Positions 51,560-61,244 are shown, counted from the first letter of the stretch. The stretch: DNA of 64,000 nucleotides from CAYRTV01 sp964505785 (GCA_964505785.1 CAZDJZ010000003.1:1-64000), one strand, 5' to 3'. The notes: generated by a model from the sequence alone, not told the origin. Numbers and translations are program-made.

Positions 51560-52674
51560 TATGAAATCCTTTGAAAATATTTTCCCGGATACTGACTGAC
51601 GATCCCTCGTAATTCCAAGTTTAAAAGCAGGGAAAGCAACTTGGACGTATTCATGCTGGTCTTCATCGCAATTTCATCAATATGAGTGAGATTATCCAAA
51701 GTTAAAGCGCCCAAAAGAAGCTGTTCATCCTTGTTCAGCGATGGGACAGCCGCTTTTGAATCATCATTCATTTGAAAAACCTTGCTTTTCACATCCGGAG
51801 GAAGTTCTTCAACTATGTCTTCCCATTCTGAAACCAGTTTAGCTCCGTTTTTTATCAGCCAGTTGCTTCCGCGGCTGTTCATGGATGTGATATTGCCCGG
51901 AACCGCCATGACCTCCCGGTTTTGCTCGAGGGCTAAACGAGCTGAAATCAAAGACCCGCTTTTCTGAGCCGCTTCTACCACGACCAATGCCATAGACAAC
52001 CCGCTGATAATTCGATTCCGCATAGGAAAATGAAATCCCAGCGGAGCGCTCCGTAATGGAAATTCCGTAACCACAGCTCCCTCTTCTTTAATTCTATCAA
52101 ACAATTTTTTATTCTCCTCCGGGTAAATCATCTCGAGTCCGGATCCTAAAACCGCCACAGTTCGGCCTCTTTCCATTGCACCCCAATGCGCCAGGGAATC
52201 GATCCCCCGGGCCATGCCGCTTACAATGACCAGGCCTCTCTCTGCAAGAACGCTGGCCAGCTTTGTTGCTGCGCCCCGTCCGTAGGGGGATGGCTTTCTT
52301 GAACCGACAATTGCAACCGACGGTTCCTGCAATACATTTTTTCTGCCGGCTCCATAAATAACACAGGGGGGATCATAAATTTCCCGCAAATACGCCGGAT
52401 AATCAGAATCCGCAATAGTTAATATGAAATAATCATTTAAGAGCAAGCTGTCAAGTTCTTTTTCGGCTTTATCGAGATTTTCTTTTGAAAAAAGCTTCAG
52501 AACCAGCTCTTTATCAAGCCCCCAACCGCTGATTTCTCCGGCCGGCAAAGCAAAAAGTTCTTCTATCCGATTAATATTCTTCAGAACCCGGCGCGTCGAA
52601 GCCAGGTCTTCTGCAAATACACGATTAAAGGCTATCCATTGAATGTATCTTTCCCGTGCCGTCACTTTTTGCAA
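51559..52674 (-). CDS. dprA: DNA-processing protein DprA
   Basis: 371 aa. Rossmann-like DprA core with IVGSRKPSPYGR, VVSGMARGIDSLAH, VLGSGLEMIYP and AAQKSGSLISARLALEQ, and a C-terminal winged-helix segment (LDNLTHIDEIAMKTSM). It loads RecA on incoming ssDNA. Overlaps the Usp gene by 13 bases. With the comEA-like gene it hints at transformation capacity, though no pilus or ComEC genes are here. Confidence 0.95.
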   Translation of the reverse strand: MQKVTARERYIQWIAFNRVFAEDLASTRRVLKNINRIEELFALPAGEISGWGLDKELVLKLFSKENLDKAEKELDSLLLNDYFILTIADSDYPAYLREIYDPPCVIYGAGRKNVLQEPSVAIVGSRKPSPYGRGAATKLASVLAERGLVIVSGMARGIDSLAHWGAMERGRTVAVLGSGLEMIYPEENKKLFDRIKEEGAVVTEFPLRSAPLGFHFPMRNRIISGLSMALVVVEAAQKSGSLISARLALEQNREVMAVPGNITSMNSRGSNWLIKNGAKLVSEWEDIVEELPPDVKSKVFQMNDDSKAAVPSLNKDEQLLLGALTLDNLTHIDEIAMKTSMNTSKLLSLLLNLELRGIVSQYPGKYFQRIS

Positions 52675-53534
52675 AAACTGGAAGGAATGGCAAAGACCGG
52701 AAATTGACTGCGGGAAATGACTTTTTCCGTGGTGCTCCCTAGAAAAAACCGTTCCACTTTCCCGGGACCGCAGGTCGAAATAACCACCAAATCAAAATGA
52801 TTTTCTTGTGCGTAATCCACAATTCCTTCGGCAGCGTTTATCGCCCGGGTCACATCTTCAAATACCGGTACCGCTTCCTTCCTGTCCTTTCTGTTTTTCA
52901 GTTTCTTCTGCAGCGCTGTCATCATTTCCTCTAAAGTGTCTTCAGAAAACTGATAGTCATGCAGCTCCATTACATTAAGCAGCATTAACTCGGCATCCAA
53001 TCCCTCCGCCAGGAGGAATGCATAATCACGTTCAACCTCTTCATGTTCGGAAAAATCCGTAGGAACTAAAATTTTCTCTATTTTGTGCTGAGTGGTTTTT
53101 TTCTTGGTGATCAGCATGGGAACAGAAGAATTACGCAAAACTCTCGTGGTGACACTCCCGATAAAAAACTTTTCGATAGCGGACTTTCCATGTTTTCCCA
53201 TGACGATCATATCAATATTCTCTTCTTCAGCTGTTTCTATGATTTTATTGGCAGCACTGCCTTCTTTAACTATAGACGTAAACGACAGGCTGTTTTTCTC
53301 CCCGATCTCATTCAATTCCTTTTCTGCTTCCTGTTTGATTTCATCCACTCTGCGGACCAATTCCCCCTTCACCGACATTGCCGTATTGTATAGGGCCGGG
53401 GAAAAATCGGGTGCTACATGTAAAGCCAGCAGTTCGGCATCAAAAATCCTTGTGAACATCTCTGCATAGTACAGGGATTCCAAAGCTTCATCGGAAAAAT
53501 CAGTCGCCCATAAAATTTTTTTAATAATCGGCAT
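52662..53534 (-). CDS. tandem universal stress protein
   Basis: 290 aa with two Usp domains. The first ends MGKHGKSAIEKFFIGSVT and the second STCGPGKVERFFLGSTT, both fitting the G-x2-G-x9-G(S/T) ATP-binding signature. Cytosolic; role in stress or energy-limitation survival. First gene of the usp-dprA-topA-xerC run. Confidence 0.9.
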   Translation of the reverse strand: MPIIKKILWATDFSDEALESLYYAEMFTRIFDAELLALHVAPDFSPALYNTAMSVKGELVRRVDEIKQEAEKELNEIGEKNSLSFTSIVKEGSAANKIIETAEEENIDMIVMGKHGKSAIEKFFIGSVTTRVLRNSSVPMLITKKKTTQHKIEKILVPTDFSEHEEVERDYAFLLAEGLDAELMLLNVMELHDYQFSEDTLEEMMTALQKKLKNRKDRKEAVPVFEDVTRAINAAEGIVDYAQENHFDLVVISTCGPGKVERFFLGSTTEKVISRSQFPVFAIPSSFCKK

Positions 53535-53553
53535 TTTTTGCTCCTTCTGGGAC

Positions 53554-53583
53554 TAAATAGGGATGATATATTTATTTTATCAA
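53554..53583 (-). promoter_or_regulatory. probable promoter of the usp-dprA-topA-xerC run
   Basis: Minus strand TTGATA (53578-53583) and TATTTA (53554-53559) with 18 bases between, about 20 bases upstream of the Usp start. Confidence 0.5.
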
Positions 53584-53723
53584 CCCCGTATAAAAATACA
53601 AGCCGGAACCGCAGCCGTATGACCTTATTTTGCCGGAATCGTTGGAGCAACCAGGGACGTCCCGCTGTCATACAGAGCGAAGCAAACCCAAGCAGCACCT
53701 TTCACCATTTTAATTCATCGATT

Positions 53724-53980
53724 TAGCCTGAATTATTCACGGGCCGAGATTGCCGCAGACGAAGACAATTCTTTTATTCATTGTCGTCCCGAGGAGCAAA
53801 GCGACGAGGGACCTCATTTCGCTCCTCAGGAAACGCCCGAAGGGGTGAAAAATTGCGATTTTAATAAAAACATGAAAATGAAAAACGTTCTATTTGATCT
53901 TTTAATAGAAACAATGTTAATCGCTGATAAAAAAGAAATTATATAAACATCGCAATTTTGTTTATGAATAGTTCAGGTTA
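53724..53980 (+). repeat. MITE-like dispersed repeat, copy 6 (most complete)
   Basis: About 257 bases bounded by imperfect terminal inverted repeats: TAGCCTGAATTATTCA at the left and the reverse complement TAACCTGAACTATTCA at the right (14/16). Inside: GAGATTGCCGCAGACGA, TGTCGTCCCGAGGAGC with GCGACGAGGGACCT, and AAATTGCGAT / ATCGCAATTT inverted repeats. No ORF. It ends two bases from the nupC stop. Confidence 0.7.
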
Positions 53981-53982
53981 GA

Positions 53983-55293
53983 TCATCCCAGCAGAAAGCC
54001 GGCACCGGGAGAATAAAAAACGCCGGCCACTGCACCCGTGACAAGGCAGGCCAAAGTGGCGGCCAAAAGGGCCCGGAATCCCAGGCGGGACAGATCCTTC
54101 ATTCGGTCCGGAGCAAGGGCTCCCACTCCGCCCACAAAAATGGCCAGGGATGCAACATGCGCAAAGCCGCATAAGGCATAAGATGCAATAATAGATGAAC
54201 GGGGGTGCACCAGATTTCCTGCTGCCAGATAATCAGCTAAATGCTGGTATGCCACAACTTCGGTTGCAACTGTACGCTCCCCCAGCAGGCGCGCAATTTC
54301 AAGCGCATCAACAGGAGGAATCCCCAAAACAAGGGCAAAGGGGTAAAAAACATATCCTAAAATTGACTGAATGGACCAGGTGAATTGAATTCCCAGGATC
54401 TGGTTAAGATATCCCCCCATCCACCCGAGGATTAAATCGAGAAGGGCCAGCAGGCCCAGAAAGGCGATCAGAAGGGATATAATTCCGCCTAAAAGCTTGA
54501 GACCGCTGTTGGCTCCGTTGATAATGGCGGCAATAAGATTATCCTCCCGTTCATAATGGGGCTTAACATCCAATCCCAGTGTTTTAGGTGTTTTGTTTTC
54601 CGGGACAATAAGCTTGGACATCATCACTGCGGCCGGTGCAGATAAAAGGGATGCGGAAACCAAATGCCCGGCTATTGTCGGCAATTGCGCCTGCAGCTGC
54701 ATTACATACAAGGCCAGGACAGTGGACGCTATCGTCCCCATTCCCGCTGTCAGGACCGTGGTCAATTCCGAACGGGTCATATCATTAATGTGAGGCTTAA
54801 CCACCAGGGCGGATTCAACCCCCACAAATATATTGCTTGAAGCGGACAAAGACTCCGCTCCGCTTACACGCATCAAACGAGTAAAAATATAAGAAAATCC
54901 CCGAATAAGGGCCGGCATGATTTTTAAATAATAAAGCGCTGAGACCAGAGCTGCAAAAAAAATAATTGTAGGAAAGGCCTGAAAAGCCAGAACGTATCCC
55001 AGCGAGGTTTCTCCAGCTTCGTTGATTGTTCCCGGAGGCAGGGCCAGCCGCCCAAATACAAATTTTGTCCCGGCGGCAGCGCTGTCCAAAATCTGCACCA
55101 CTATCCGGTTGATTAACAAGAAAAACTTGGATCCGGCAGGAATAACGAAAATAAAAAGTGCTGCCGCCAGCTGCAAAGCAATCCCCCAGAATACAACCCG
55201 CCAGTTGATATTTTTCCGGTCTGATGAACAAAGCCAGGCGAACCCGGCAATGACCAGAATTCCTAAAAAACTTATTCCATTGTAGATGCTCAC
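53983..55293 (-). CDS. nupC: concentrative nucleoside transporter (NupC/CNT family)
   Basis: 436 aa, start GTG at 55293 with GAGGAG upstream. About ten hydrophobic segments and CNT motifs: GNxxQ region FVGVESALVVKPHI, MTRSELTTVLTAGMGTIASTV and ERTVATEVVAYQHL. It imports nucleosides with Na+ or H+. Preceded by a leader of about 180 bases that can fold, noted separately. Confidence 0.92.
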   Translation of the reverse strand: MSIYNGISFLGILVIAGFAWLCSSDRKNINWRVVFWGIALQLAAALFIFVIPAGSKFFLLINRIVVQILDSAAAGTKFVFGRLALPPGTINEAGETSLGYVLAFQAFPTIIFFAALVSALYYLKIMPALIRGFSYIFTRLMRVSGAESLSASSNIFVGVESALVVKPHINDMTRSELTTVLTAGMGTIASTVLALYVMQLQAQLPTIAGHLVSASLLSAPAAVMMSKLIVPENKTPKTLGLDVKPHYEREDNLIAAIINGANSGLKLLGGIISLLIAFLGLLALLDLILGWMGGYLNQILGIQFTWSIQSILGYVFYPFALVLGIPPVDALEIARLLGERTVATEVVAYQHLADYLAAGNLVHPRSSIIASYALCGFAHVASLAIFVGGVGALAPDRMKDLSRLGFRALLAATLACLVTGAVAGVFYSPGAGFLLG

Positions 55294-55476
55294 GAGATAT
55301 TATCTCCTCATGATAACAGATACGGGCTATCTCTCCCCGCGAGAACATCTTCTCTGTTTCCGGCTTTAGTTCCCTTTCTTTCAGAGAAAACCCATGCCCG
55401 TTCAGTCTCTCATGGGCCGGTTATGGCATGCCCTTATCCCTAGCAGTTGATAAGTGATGACCATCTTTCCCTGGTT
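55294..55476 (-). other. leader upstream of nupC, possible structured RNA
   Basis: Transcribed strand can form CCCATG/CATGGG (55391-55396 with 55411-55416), CTCTG/CAGAG (55351-55356 with 55382-55387) and GCCGG/CCGGC (55360-55364 with 55416-55420), some mutually exclusive. I could not match a known riboswitch consensus. It may be an ordinary UTR. Confidence 0.25.
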
Positions 55477-55803
55477 CTAAAACCCATAAGCTCCATACTG
55501 GCGCAGAATTTGCTGAGCATAGAGAGAGAGAGACTTCACCAGAAAAGAATCGACAAACAGGATCAAAATAAAAGCCAAAACCGGCGTGATATCCAACCCG
55601 CCGAATTTATAGGGAGGAACGAGTCTTCTCAAAGGAGCCAGCACCGGTTCGGTCAAATGAAAAAGGACCACCTTTGCTTGATAAAGAGAGGGAACTTGAA
55701 TCCACGAAAGCACAGCACGAATGACCAGAATCCAAAGGTATATCATCAAAACCACATGCAGTATTGAAGCCGCCGCATTCAAAAAATTGGCAAATAAAAT
55801 CAT
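55477..55803 (-). CDS. YggT family membrane protein
   Basis: 108 aa with three hydrophobic segments. The signature region VIRAVLSWIQVP and EPVLAPLRRLVPPYKFGGLDITP is typical of YggT, a small membrane protein linked to osmotic stress and cell-envelope or division roles. Co-directional with the DUF1573 gene 6 bases away. Confidence 0.9.
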   Translation of the reverse strand: MILFANFLNAAASILHVVLMIYLWILVIRAVLSWIQVPSLYQAKVVLFHLTEPVLAPLRRLVPPYKFGGLDITPVLAFILILFVDSFLVKSLSLYAQQILRQYGAYGF

Positions 55804-55809
55804 TGCTTG

Positions 55810-56577
55810 TTATTTCCGGATGCTATTTTTATATTTCTCAAAAAGATCTCGCAGCTGAGCTTTGGTTAATATATACCCGCTGATATAAATAGACAAATTG
55901 GTTCTTTGGGGGTCATTGCTTTTTAACAGAATATATTCCCTTACCAATCCGGTCGAATTGCTGGACTGAAAACGAATTTCGACCTTTTTGGATTTTCCGG
56001 ATGGAATTTTCAAGGTGTCCTGAATTTTCTCACCGTCATTCAAAAAAACCGCGCTCCTATGGGATAAATCAACTTCCAATTCCAGCTCCCCGGTATTTCT
56101 GATTTCAGCAGCGGTGCTCAGTTCTTCTCCCTGCAAAACCAGTCCCAGATCAATAGTGTATTTATTTAGGGCAATACGGGGCCGGGGCGGGACATCAATG
56201 GAAGCCTTCACCGTCAGCTGAACCTGAGGACGCTGCGGATCATTTGAGTGGACATAGACATATTTGGCTACGTTGCCGGCATAGCCGCGGCTATTAAAAG
56301 TAACCTTCAATTCTCCCTTTTCTCCGGGAGCCAGTTTTTTTTGGGAAACCAAAGCAGCCGCGCATCCGCAGGAGGTTCGCACCCGTTGAATTTCCAGGAG
56401 AGCATCTCCTCTATTTGAAAAAGAAAAAACATGAGTGACGACTTGCCCCTCCTTTATCCGGCCGAAATCCCCTGTCTCCTGTTCAAACGCAATTTCAGGC
56501 TGCTGAGCGGAAGCCTGCGGCGTAAAAAGAAATAATAAAGTCAAAAACCATCCCATAAAAATGGCTGATCTATTCAT
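55810..56577 (-). CDS. secreted DUF1573 protein
   Basis: 255 aa. Signal peptide (about 1-24, ending ASAQ). Two Ig-like DUF1573 domains: QETGDFGRIKEGQVVTHVF with RTSCGCAAA, and a second starting NKYTIDLGLVLQGE. Predicted periplasmic or surface protein; function unknown. The Cys pair in SCGC is typical of the family. Confidence 0.88.
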   Translation of the reverse strand: MNRSAIFMGWFLTLLFLFTPQASAQQPEIAFEQETGDFGRIKEGQVVTHVFSFSNRGDALLEIQRVRTSCGCAAALVSQKKLAPGEKGELKVTFNSRGYAGNVAKYVYVHSNDPQRPQVQLTVKASIDVPPRPRIALNKYTIDLGLVLQGEELSTAAEIRNTGELELEVDLSHRSAVFLNDGEKIQDTLKIPSGKSKKVEIRFQSSNSTGLVREYILLKSNDPQRTNLSIYISGYILTKAQLRDLFEKYKNSIRK

Positions 56578-56616
56578 ATTAAGTTCTCTCCTCTTTATAA
56601 TCTTCTTTCCTTATTC

Positions 56617-56638
56617 GGCCTGTGAATAATCCAAGCTA
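56617..56638 (-). repeat. MITE-like repeat remnant, copy 7 (one end)
   Basis: Minus strand TAGCTTGGATTATTCACAGG matches the left terminus of the family. Only this end is recognisable; the rest of 56578-56823 holds a GGCCTGAAGATCCTTCT remnant near 56747 but no gene. Confidence 0.5.
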
Positions 56639-56823
56639 ACGGCCGGATAATTACAAAACCGCTATTTTTTATAAATCTTACCATTTTTTCTCTTATCAGA
56701 AAAGCGGCTTCGCTCTCATTTGGCGGACTAATCCTTCAGCTTGACAGGCCTGAAGATCCTTCTCTATAATTTCAATGGGCCTTACGCGGGCCAAATTGAT
56801 GCAGAAACGAGGCGCAAATCATA

Positions 56824-58026
56824 ATGAAATATACAAAACAGATTCATCTTATCGTTTGGCTGGCATTTTTTATATTTGTACTGTCCGTCTCCGGTCCTGC
56901 GGCTTCCCAGGATCTTAAATTAAAAGTAGTCACTGAAATCGCCAATATCCGGTCTCAACCCGATATAGGCAGTTCCATTCTCTATCAGGCTGAGATGAAC
57001 TCCCTGTTGGATTACCTGGACCAAACCGGAGACTGGTTTAAAATCCGTTTGCAAACGGAGGGAAAAGAACCCTTGACCGGTTATGTTCATAAAAGCCTAG
57101 TCATTGAATTATTCCCGGTTCCCCCTGAGGCAAAACAAAAACAGGAGGAGCGAAAAGAACCCCTGCTTGAAAAAGAAAAACCTCCAAAAATCGAGAGCAT
57201 CACTCCGGAAGAAAAGCCAGATCATACGGAAAAAGTTCCGCCGGCGGTTAAAGCAAAGCAGGCTCCATATTACCTTTCCTTCAAAGGAGGCTTCCATTAT
57301 TCTCACAGCGGCGATCTCAATACGGGGGCTTCAGGCTTGGCGGATTTCTACCAGGATCAGATGAATGCCTCCAATCCCATACAACCTGATCCCCATCATG
57401 TGAATTATATGTTTGGAGCCGACATCTCATTCCCGCTTTCTCCCCGGTTCTACCTGGGTATCGGAGGTGATTATTATTCAGGGAAAACCGGCACCGAAAT
57501 AGCATTCGGGCCGCAGAACAATCCGGTTCATCTCACTGCCCGCCCAGGCCTGAAAGCGGTGCCGGTCAGGTTTACCGCTGACTTCTTTTTGATCCCGTCC
57601 TTGTATTTTCGGGCCGGAGTTGAATATTATTTCGCCGCTTGCTCTTACTATTACCGGTTTTCCCGCGGTGAGTTCTGGCAGGAATGGAGGGGGCAGGCTG
57701 AAGCCCAGGCCACAGGATTATTGGCAGGATTAGGATTCACGCGGAATTTGAATCAATTCCTGGACATCTTTGTCGAAGCATCCGGAAGATATGCCAAGAT
57801 AGGCGGATTTAAGGGAACCGATACCTACCAGGATTCAACCGGAATATCTTCCGAAGAAAACGGATATCTGTACATTTATCAGGCTCAGTCCGGACCGGAG
57901 AAGGCCTTTGACCTGCTTTTTATCCGCGACCGGAAACCCTCGGAAGCCCGGGTTATAAATCCAGAAAGAGCTGTCGTTGATTTTTCAGGAATTTCCGTGG
58001 TTTTCGGGCTGAAATTACGTTTTTGA
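56824..58026 (+). CDS. SH3-domain outer-membrane beta-barrel protein
   Basis: 400 aa. A signal peptide (about 1-30), a bacterial SH3 domain (about 33-98: EIANIRSQPDIGSSIL, GDWFKI, GYVHKSLV), a charged Pro/Glu/Lys linker (about 100-150), then a beta-barrel-like region with alternating aromatic strands ending in the terminal Phe signature KLRF. The SH3 part could bind peptidoglycan and the barrel sits in the outer membrane. Its 3' end overlaps the convergent methyltransferase gene by 12 bases. Confidence 0.82.
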   Translation: MKYTKQIHLIVWLAFFIFVLSVSGPAASQDLKLKVVTEIANIRSQPDIGSSILYQAEMNSLLDYLDQTGDWFKIRLQTEGKEPLTGYVHKSLVIELFPVPPEAKQKQEERKEPLLEKEKPPKIESITPEEKPDHTEKVPPAVKAKQAPYYLSFKGGFHYSHSGDLNTGASGLADFYQDQMNASNPIQPDPHHVNYMFGADISFPLSPRFYLGIGGDYYSGKTGTEIAFGPQNNPVHLTARPGLKAVPVRFTADFFLIPSLYFRAGVEYYFAACSYYYRFSRGEFWQEWRGQAEAQATGLLAGLGFTRNLNQFLDIFVEASGRYAKIGGFKGTDTYQDSTGISSEENGYLYIYQAQSGPEKAFDLLFIRDRKPSEARVINPERAVVDFSGISVVFGLKLRF

Positions 58027-58665
58027 CAACAACGCGATATGCTGGGCATGAATCCCCTTAAGCAGCGGGATAGAAGCCTTGACATCAAATCCGGCGGCCC
58101 GGCAGACATTTTCAAATTCGGCCCTGTTTATCATGCAAATCCGCGTCGGGGTTTTTTTTATTTTTCTCCGCATCCGCCTTTGCCATCGATGCAGTCGATT
58201 CATTTGGTAATAGGAACAGACCACCCACGCAGAAGTTACCCGGGAATATTCTTCCAGAATCCGGCTCCGGTCGCCGGATTCATGGATGTGATGGAAAAGC
58301 CGCATGGAAAAGATCCCCTGGAATTCCCCCTGACGAAAGGGCAAGCCTTGAAGAACATCTCCGATGACTCCAAACGGCCGGGCCTCACCAGCCTGCCTCC
58401 GGTTGTCCCGCGCCCGTTCAACCATGGCATAGGCAATATCGCTGCTGACTAATTCTTGGGTCATTTCTCTTAACAAGCCGGAAAACCTGCCGTATCCACA
58501 TGGAACGTCCAGGACAGGTCCGGATATATCGCCGACCCGGCCCAGCAGATCCCGGATAATGGAGCGTTCCCTCCTGTCCACCCACTTCTGGTCCCAGCTC
58601 CTGTACCGTTTTCGTTCATACTCCCGGACTTCATTTGACTGAAAAGTCTTTTTTTTCAGATTCAT
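58015..58665 (-). CDS. class I SAM-dependent methyltransferase
   Basis: 216 aa. SAM motif VLDVPCGYGRFSGLL (about 54), SSDIAYAM and SMRLFHHIHES. Downstream of the GH-like protein (4-base overlap) and the LPS kinase, so likely a saccharide or lipid modifier in envelope assembly. Target unknown. Confidence 0.82.
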   Translation of the reverse strand: MNLKKKTFQSNEVREYERKRYRSWDQKWVDRRERSIIRDLLGRVGDISGPVLDVPCGYGRFSGLLREMTQELVSSDIAYAMVERARDNRRQAGEARPFGVIGDVLQGLPFRQGEFQGIFSMRLFHHIHESGDRSRILEEYSRVTSAWVVCSYYQMNRLHRWQRRMRRKIKKTPTRICMINRAEFENVCRAAGFDVKASIPLLKGIHAQHIALLSKT

Positions 58666-59981
58666 TGTTGTCCTTTCATTTCGACCGGGTGATCAAAAAA
58701 CAAATAGGATGGACTCCCCGATAGAAAAATTCTTGAACCGGACGGGACTGGAAGAAATCTGCCCTCCCGGTTTAAAATCCGGGCAGGCTTACGGTCAAAT
58801 TCAACCGACGAGCCTTGCGACCCTGACCATGCGATTATCCATTCCCCTGAATCCTTGCGGAAACGGAATAATTGAATAGGACCTTGCCAGGAGTGTTCAT
58901 AGAATTCAGCCCCCGTTAAAATATGGATCAGCTCTTTAAAAGCAAAGAAAGCCGGCCGCTTGCGCCATCCTCCGCTCCGGGGATCAATAAGTCCGTACCC
59001 GGGAGCTGCCAGCTGCCACCAATACATTCTTTCCACCAGGCCGGAACACAACACCGGGGCGGCGTACCGTATCAGATAATCTGCTTGTTTTGTTTCACTG
59101 ACATTAGGCCTGCCGGATGCCGGAGAATATTTCCCCGTTCCCTTCAGCGGCCAATTGAATTCAGTGATCCACACCCCCTTAGGCGCTCGGGAACAAGCAT
59201 CAGCAACCGCCTTAAGCAAAACCGCTTTTTGCAGCGCATCCCACCCGAATTGCCGGTTTTCCGGGGCTCCGACCCTGTCTACATATAACAGGGAACTGAT
59301 TTTTTCAAAATCCACCAGCTGCAGGACCGGAGGATATAAATGAAACTCAAAATCTATCACAGCCGGCCCTATTATTCCGAAACCGAATTCACGGGCAGCT
59401 GCAGCCGCTTCCCGCGCAAGTTTAAGGTATTCGCGATAATCCCAGACGCCCCACTTCGTCCGGTTCCAGGCATGTCCGATTTCAAAATACCGGCAGAATT
59501 CACCTGTCCGCTCAAAAACCACATTGAGAAATCTCCGCCAGCTTTCCGGATTCAGAACATCATCCCGGCATTGCAGCAGACTAACGGTCACATCCATGCC
59601 ATTGTCTCTGAGCATGCTTAAAAAATTCCGGTAAACCTGCAGGTTATCTTTATGCCAAGAAGGAATACGGACAAGAGTACGCCGGATTTCTGCTTCGCGG
59701 AGCGAGGACAAAATGAGCTCCCATCGGCCTGAATCCGGAGAAACCGCCAGCCCGATAGGAGAAGAAAACCTTACCGGCCGGGAAAATAATTTTCGGCGGT
59801 AGTGGAAATAACGGCTGAGGACAGGCCCTGCTTTTTTCCAATTCGCCCATAACAGGCGAAGATATCCCCCTGTATACTGAAAATGCCGGCGGAAACGCTC
59901 TTCCCTGGATGCAATATTATGCGGTTGGTCCGCATAAGGATTCCAACGGAATTCCCGGTCCTTTTCATACGAATTAGTCAT
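58662..59981 (-). CDS. glycoside-hydrolase-like (beta/alpha)8 protein
   Basis: 439 aa. A TIM-barrel layout of clan GH-A type: WxxxxVRIPSW early, EIGHAWNRTKWG mid (candidate acid/base Glu), and GVWITEFNWP (candidate nucleophile Glu) later, then a beta-sandwich-like tail. No signal peptide, so it may be cytosolic. Related proteins are coded beside LPS kinase genes, suggesting a role in envelope glycan assembly instead of secreted degradation. Exact GH family uncertain. Confidence 0.7.
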   Translation of the reverse strand: MTNSYEKDREFRWNPYADQPHNIASREERFRRHFQYTGGYLRLLWANWKKAGPVLSRYFHYRRKLFSRPVRFSSPIGLAVSPDSGRWELILSSLREAEIRRTLVRIPSWHKDNLQVYRNFLSMLRDNGMDVTVSLLQCRDDVLNPESWRRFLNVVFERTGEFCRYFEIGHAWNRTKWGVWDYREYLKLAREAAAAAREFGFGIIGPAVIDFEFHLYPPVLQLVDFEKISSLLYVDRVGAPENRQFGWDALQKAVLLKAVADACSRAPKGVWITEFNWPLKGTGKYSPASGRPNVSETKQADYLIRYAAPVLCSGLVERMYWWQLAAPGYGLIDPRSGGWRKRPAFFAFKELIHILTGAEFYEHSWQGPIQLFRFRKDSGEWIIAWSGSQGSSVEFDRKPARILNREGRFLPVPSGSRIFLSGSPSYLFFDHPVEMKGQQ

Positions 59982-60102
59982 GAGTATAAAACACCACGAT
60001 CAATGATAATCTCATAATGAATGGCCGCAATAGTTAAGAGCCGTGTCCAAGACGGCCTGGTTGAAAACTGGAGGGAAAAGATTCCATTCATAGGCATCGT
60101 CC

Positions 60103-60957
60103 TCACTGAATCCGCAAGGCGCGAGCTAATTTTTTTAATTTCAGCTTTTTTTTCATTCGAATATAGCCGGAAAAAATTTTTTTATTAAACCGGTACCAAA
60201 ACCAAAATATCTTTGAAGAGCTTCCCCGGTAATATTGGATAAAAAAGCGCTGATATCCTGAAGGAATTCCCAGGCGGATCAAATTTTTAGCTCTCAGCCC
60301 GCCGCTGATCCGCTTCCGGTTTCTAATTCGGTTGGTATCTAACAGGGAAAACCGCAATCCGTGCTGTCCCTTTTCGGAGACCAAAATATTTCCATCTGAA
60401 AGATCACGGTGAAGAACGCCTTTATCATGACACATATTTAAGAAAATGGCCAAATCCTTCAACAAGTGCTCCATTTTTTCCCCAGATAAAACCTGGAACC
60501 GGGTTCGAATCTCTACGGCTTCCGGTTCCCACTCACATAAAAAGAATCCATTTCCCGGCAGGTGGTGCTTATGTGGCTCTAAAAACGCAATAGGCGCCGG
60601 GGTTGGAACGCCTTTTTTTTGAAGAAAACAGCTGCCCCGCCATGCTTTTTGAGCCTTGGAAAGCTGGAAACGGCTTTTTATGCGATCAAATCCATGCACA
60701 CGGAATTCTTTGACCACCACATCCCTTTGTCCCATTCCAGTTGTTAAAGAAATAACCCCTACCCGGTTCCTGCCCTCCTGCAGCACCCGCATTCCGCCGT
60801 GCGTCCATAGGGTTCCGGGGGAACAAACCGCTTTGGTAAATTCCGGACTATGATACGGCTCTCGGACAAGTCCATAGAATTTTCTGCACGTCAGCGCTTT
60901 ATTGTATTCACACACTTTTATCCCTGTTTCTCTCCAGGCTCCCCGGTAAAATATCAC
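60103..60957 (-). CDS. LPS core kinase-like protein (InaA/WaaP/Kdo kinase family)
   Basis: 284 aa as given; start uncertain (GTG at 60957 lies directly against GGAG, and GTG at 60915 is another option). Kinase motifs: VVVKEF (ATP Lys), FLCEWEP hinge, LHRDLSDGNILVSE catalytic loop and LLDTNRI for the metal-binding Asp. The family phosphorylates inner-core sugars of lipopolysaccharide on the cytosolic face. Supports a diderm envelope. Confidence 0.85.
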   Translation of the reverse strand: MIFYRGAWRETGIKVCEYNKALTCRKFYGLVREPYHSPEFTKAVCSPGTLWTHGGMRVLQEGRNRVGVISLTTGMGQRDVVVKEFRVHGFDRIKSRFQLSKAQKAWRGSCFLQKKGVPTPAPIAFLEPHKHHLPGNGFFLCEWEPEAVEIRTRFQVLSGEKMEHLLKDLAIFLNMCHDKGVLHRDLSDGNILVSEKGQHGLRFSLLDTNRIRNRKRISGGLRAKNLIRLGIPSGYQRFFIQYYRGSSSKIFWFWYRFNKKIFSGYIRMKKKLKLKKLARALRIQ

Positions 60958-61055
60958 TCCTGCTTTTTCCTGTCAAACCTGTTTCCCAGGGCATATTTCA
61001 TTTTAGGTTTTGCGTTTCGCCGGATTTACGTTAATATATGAGCGAGGAGAAAAGA

Positions 61056-61244
61056 ATGACAATCGATAAACAGCTTCTGGAAATTTTGGCTTGTCCTGTC
61101 TGCAAGACCGAGGTCAAAATCACCCGGGATGAAAAAGGCCTTAAATGCATGACATGCAACCGGGTTTATCCCATTAAAGACGATATCCCGGTAATGCTCA
61201 TCGATGAGGCTGAGATTGATCCCGAAAAACAAGTTAAAGATTGA
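61056..61244 (+). CDS. Trm112 family zinc-ribbon protein
   Basis: 62 aa from the ATG at 61056, preceded by GAGGAGAAA; the ATG at 61038 gives 68 aa but the family starts MTIDKQLLEILACPVC. Two Cys pairs (CPVC, CMTC). Trm112-like proteins activate methyltransferases or sit with lipid A and glycosyltransferase genes. Overlaps the GT9 gene. Confidence 0.85.
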   Translation: MTIDKQLLEILACPVCKTEVKITRDEKGLKCMTCNRVYPIKDDIPVMLIDEAEIDPEKQVKD

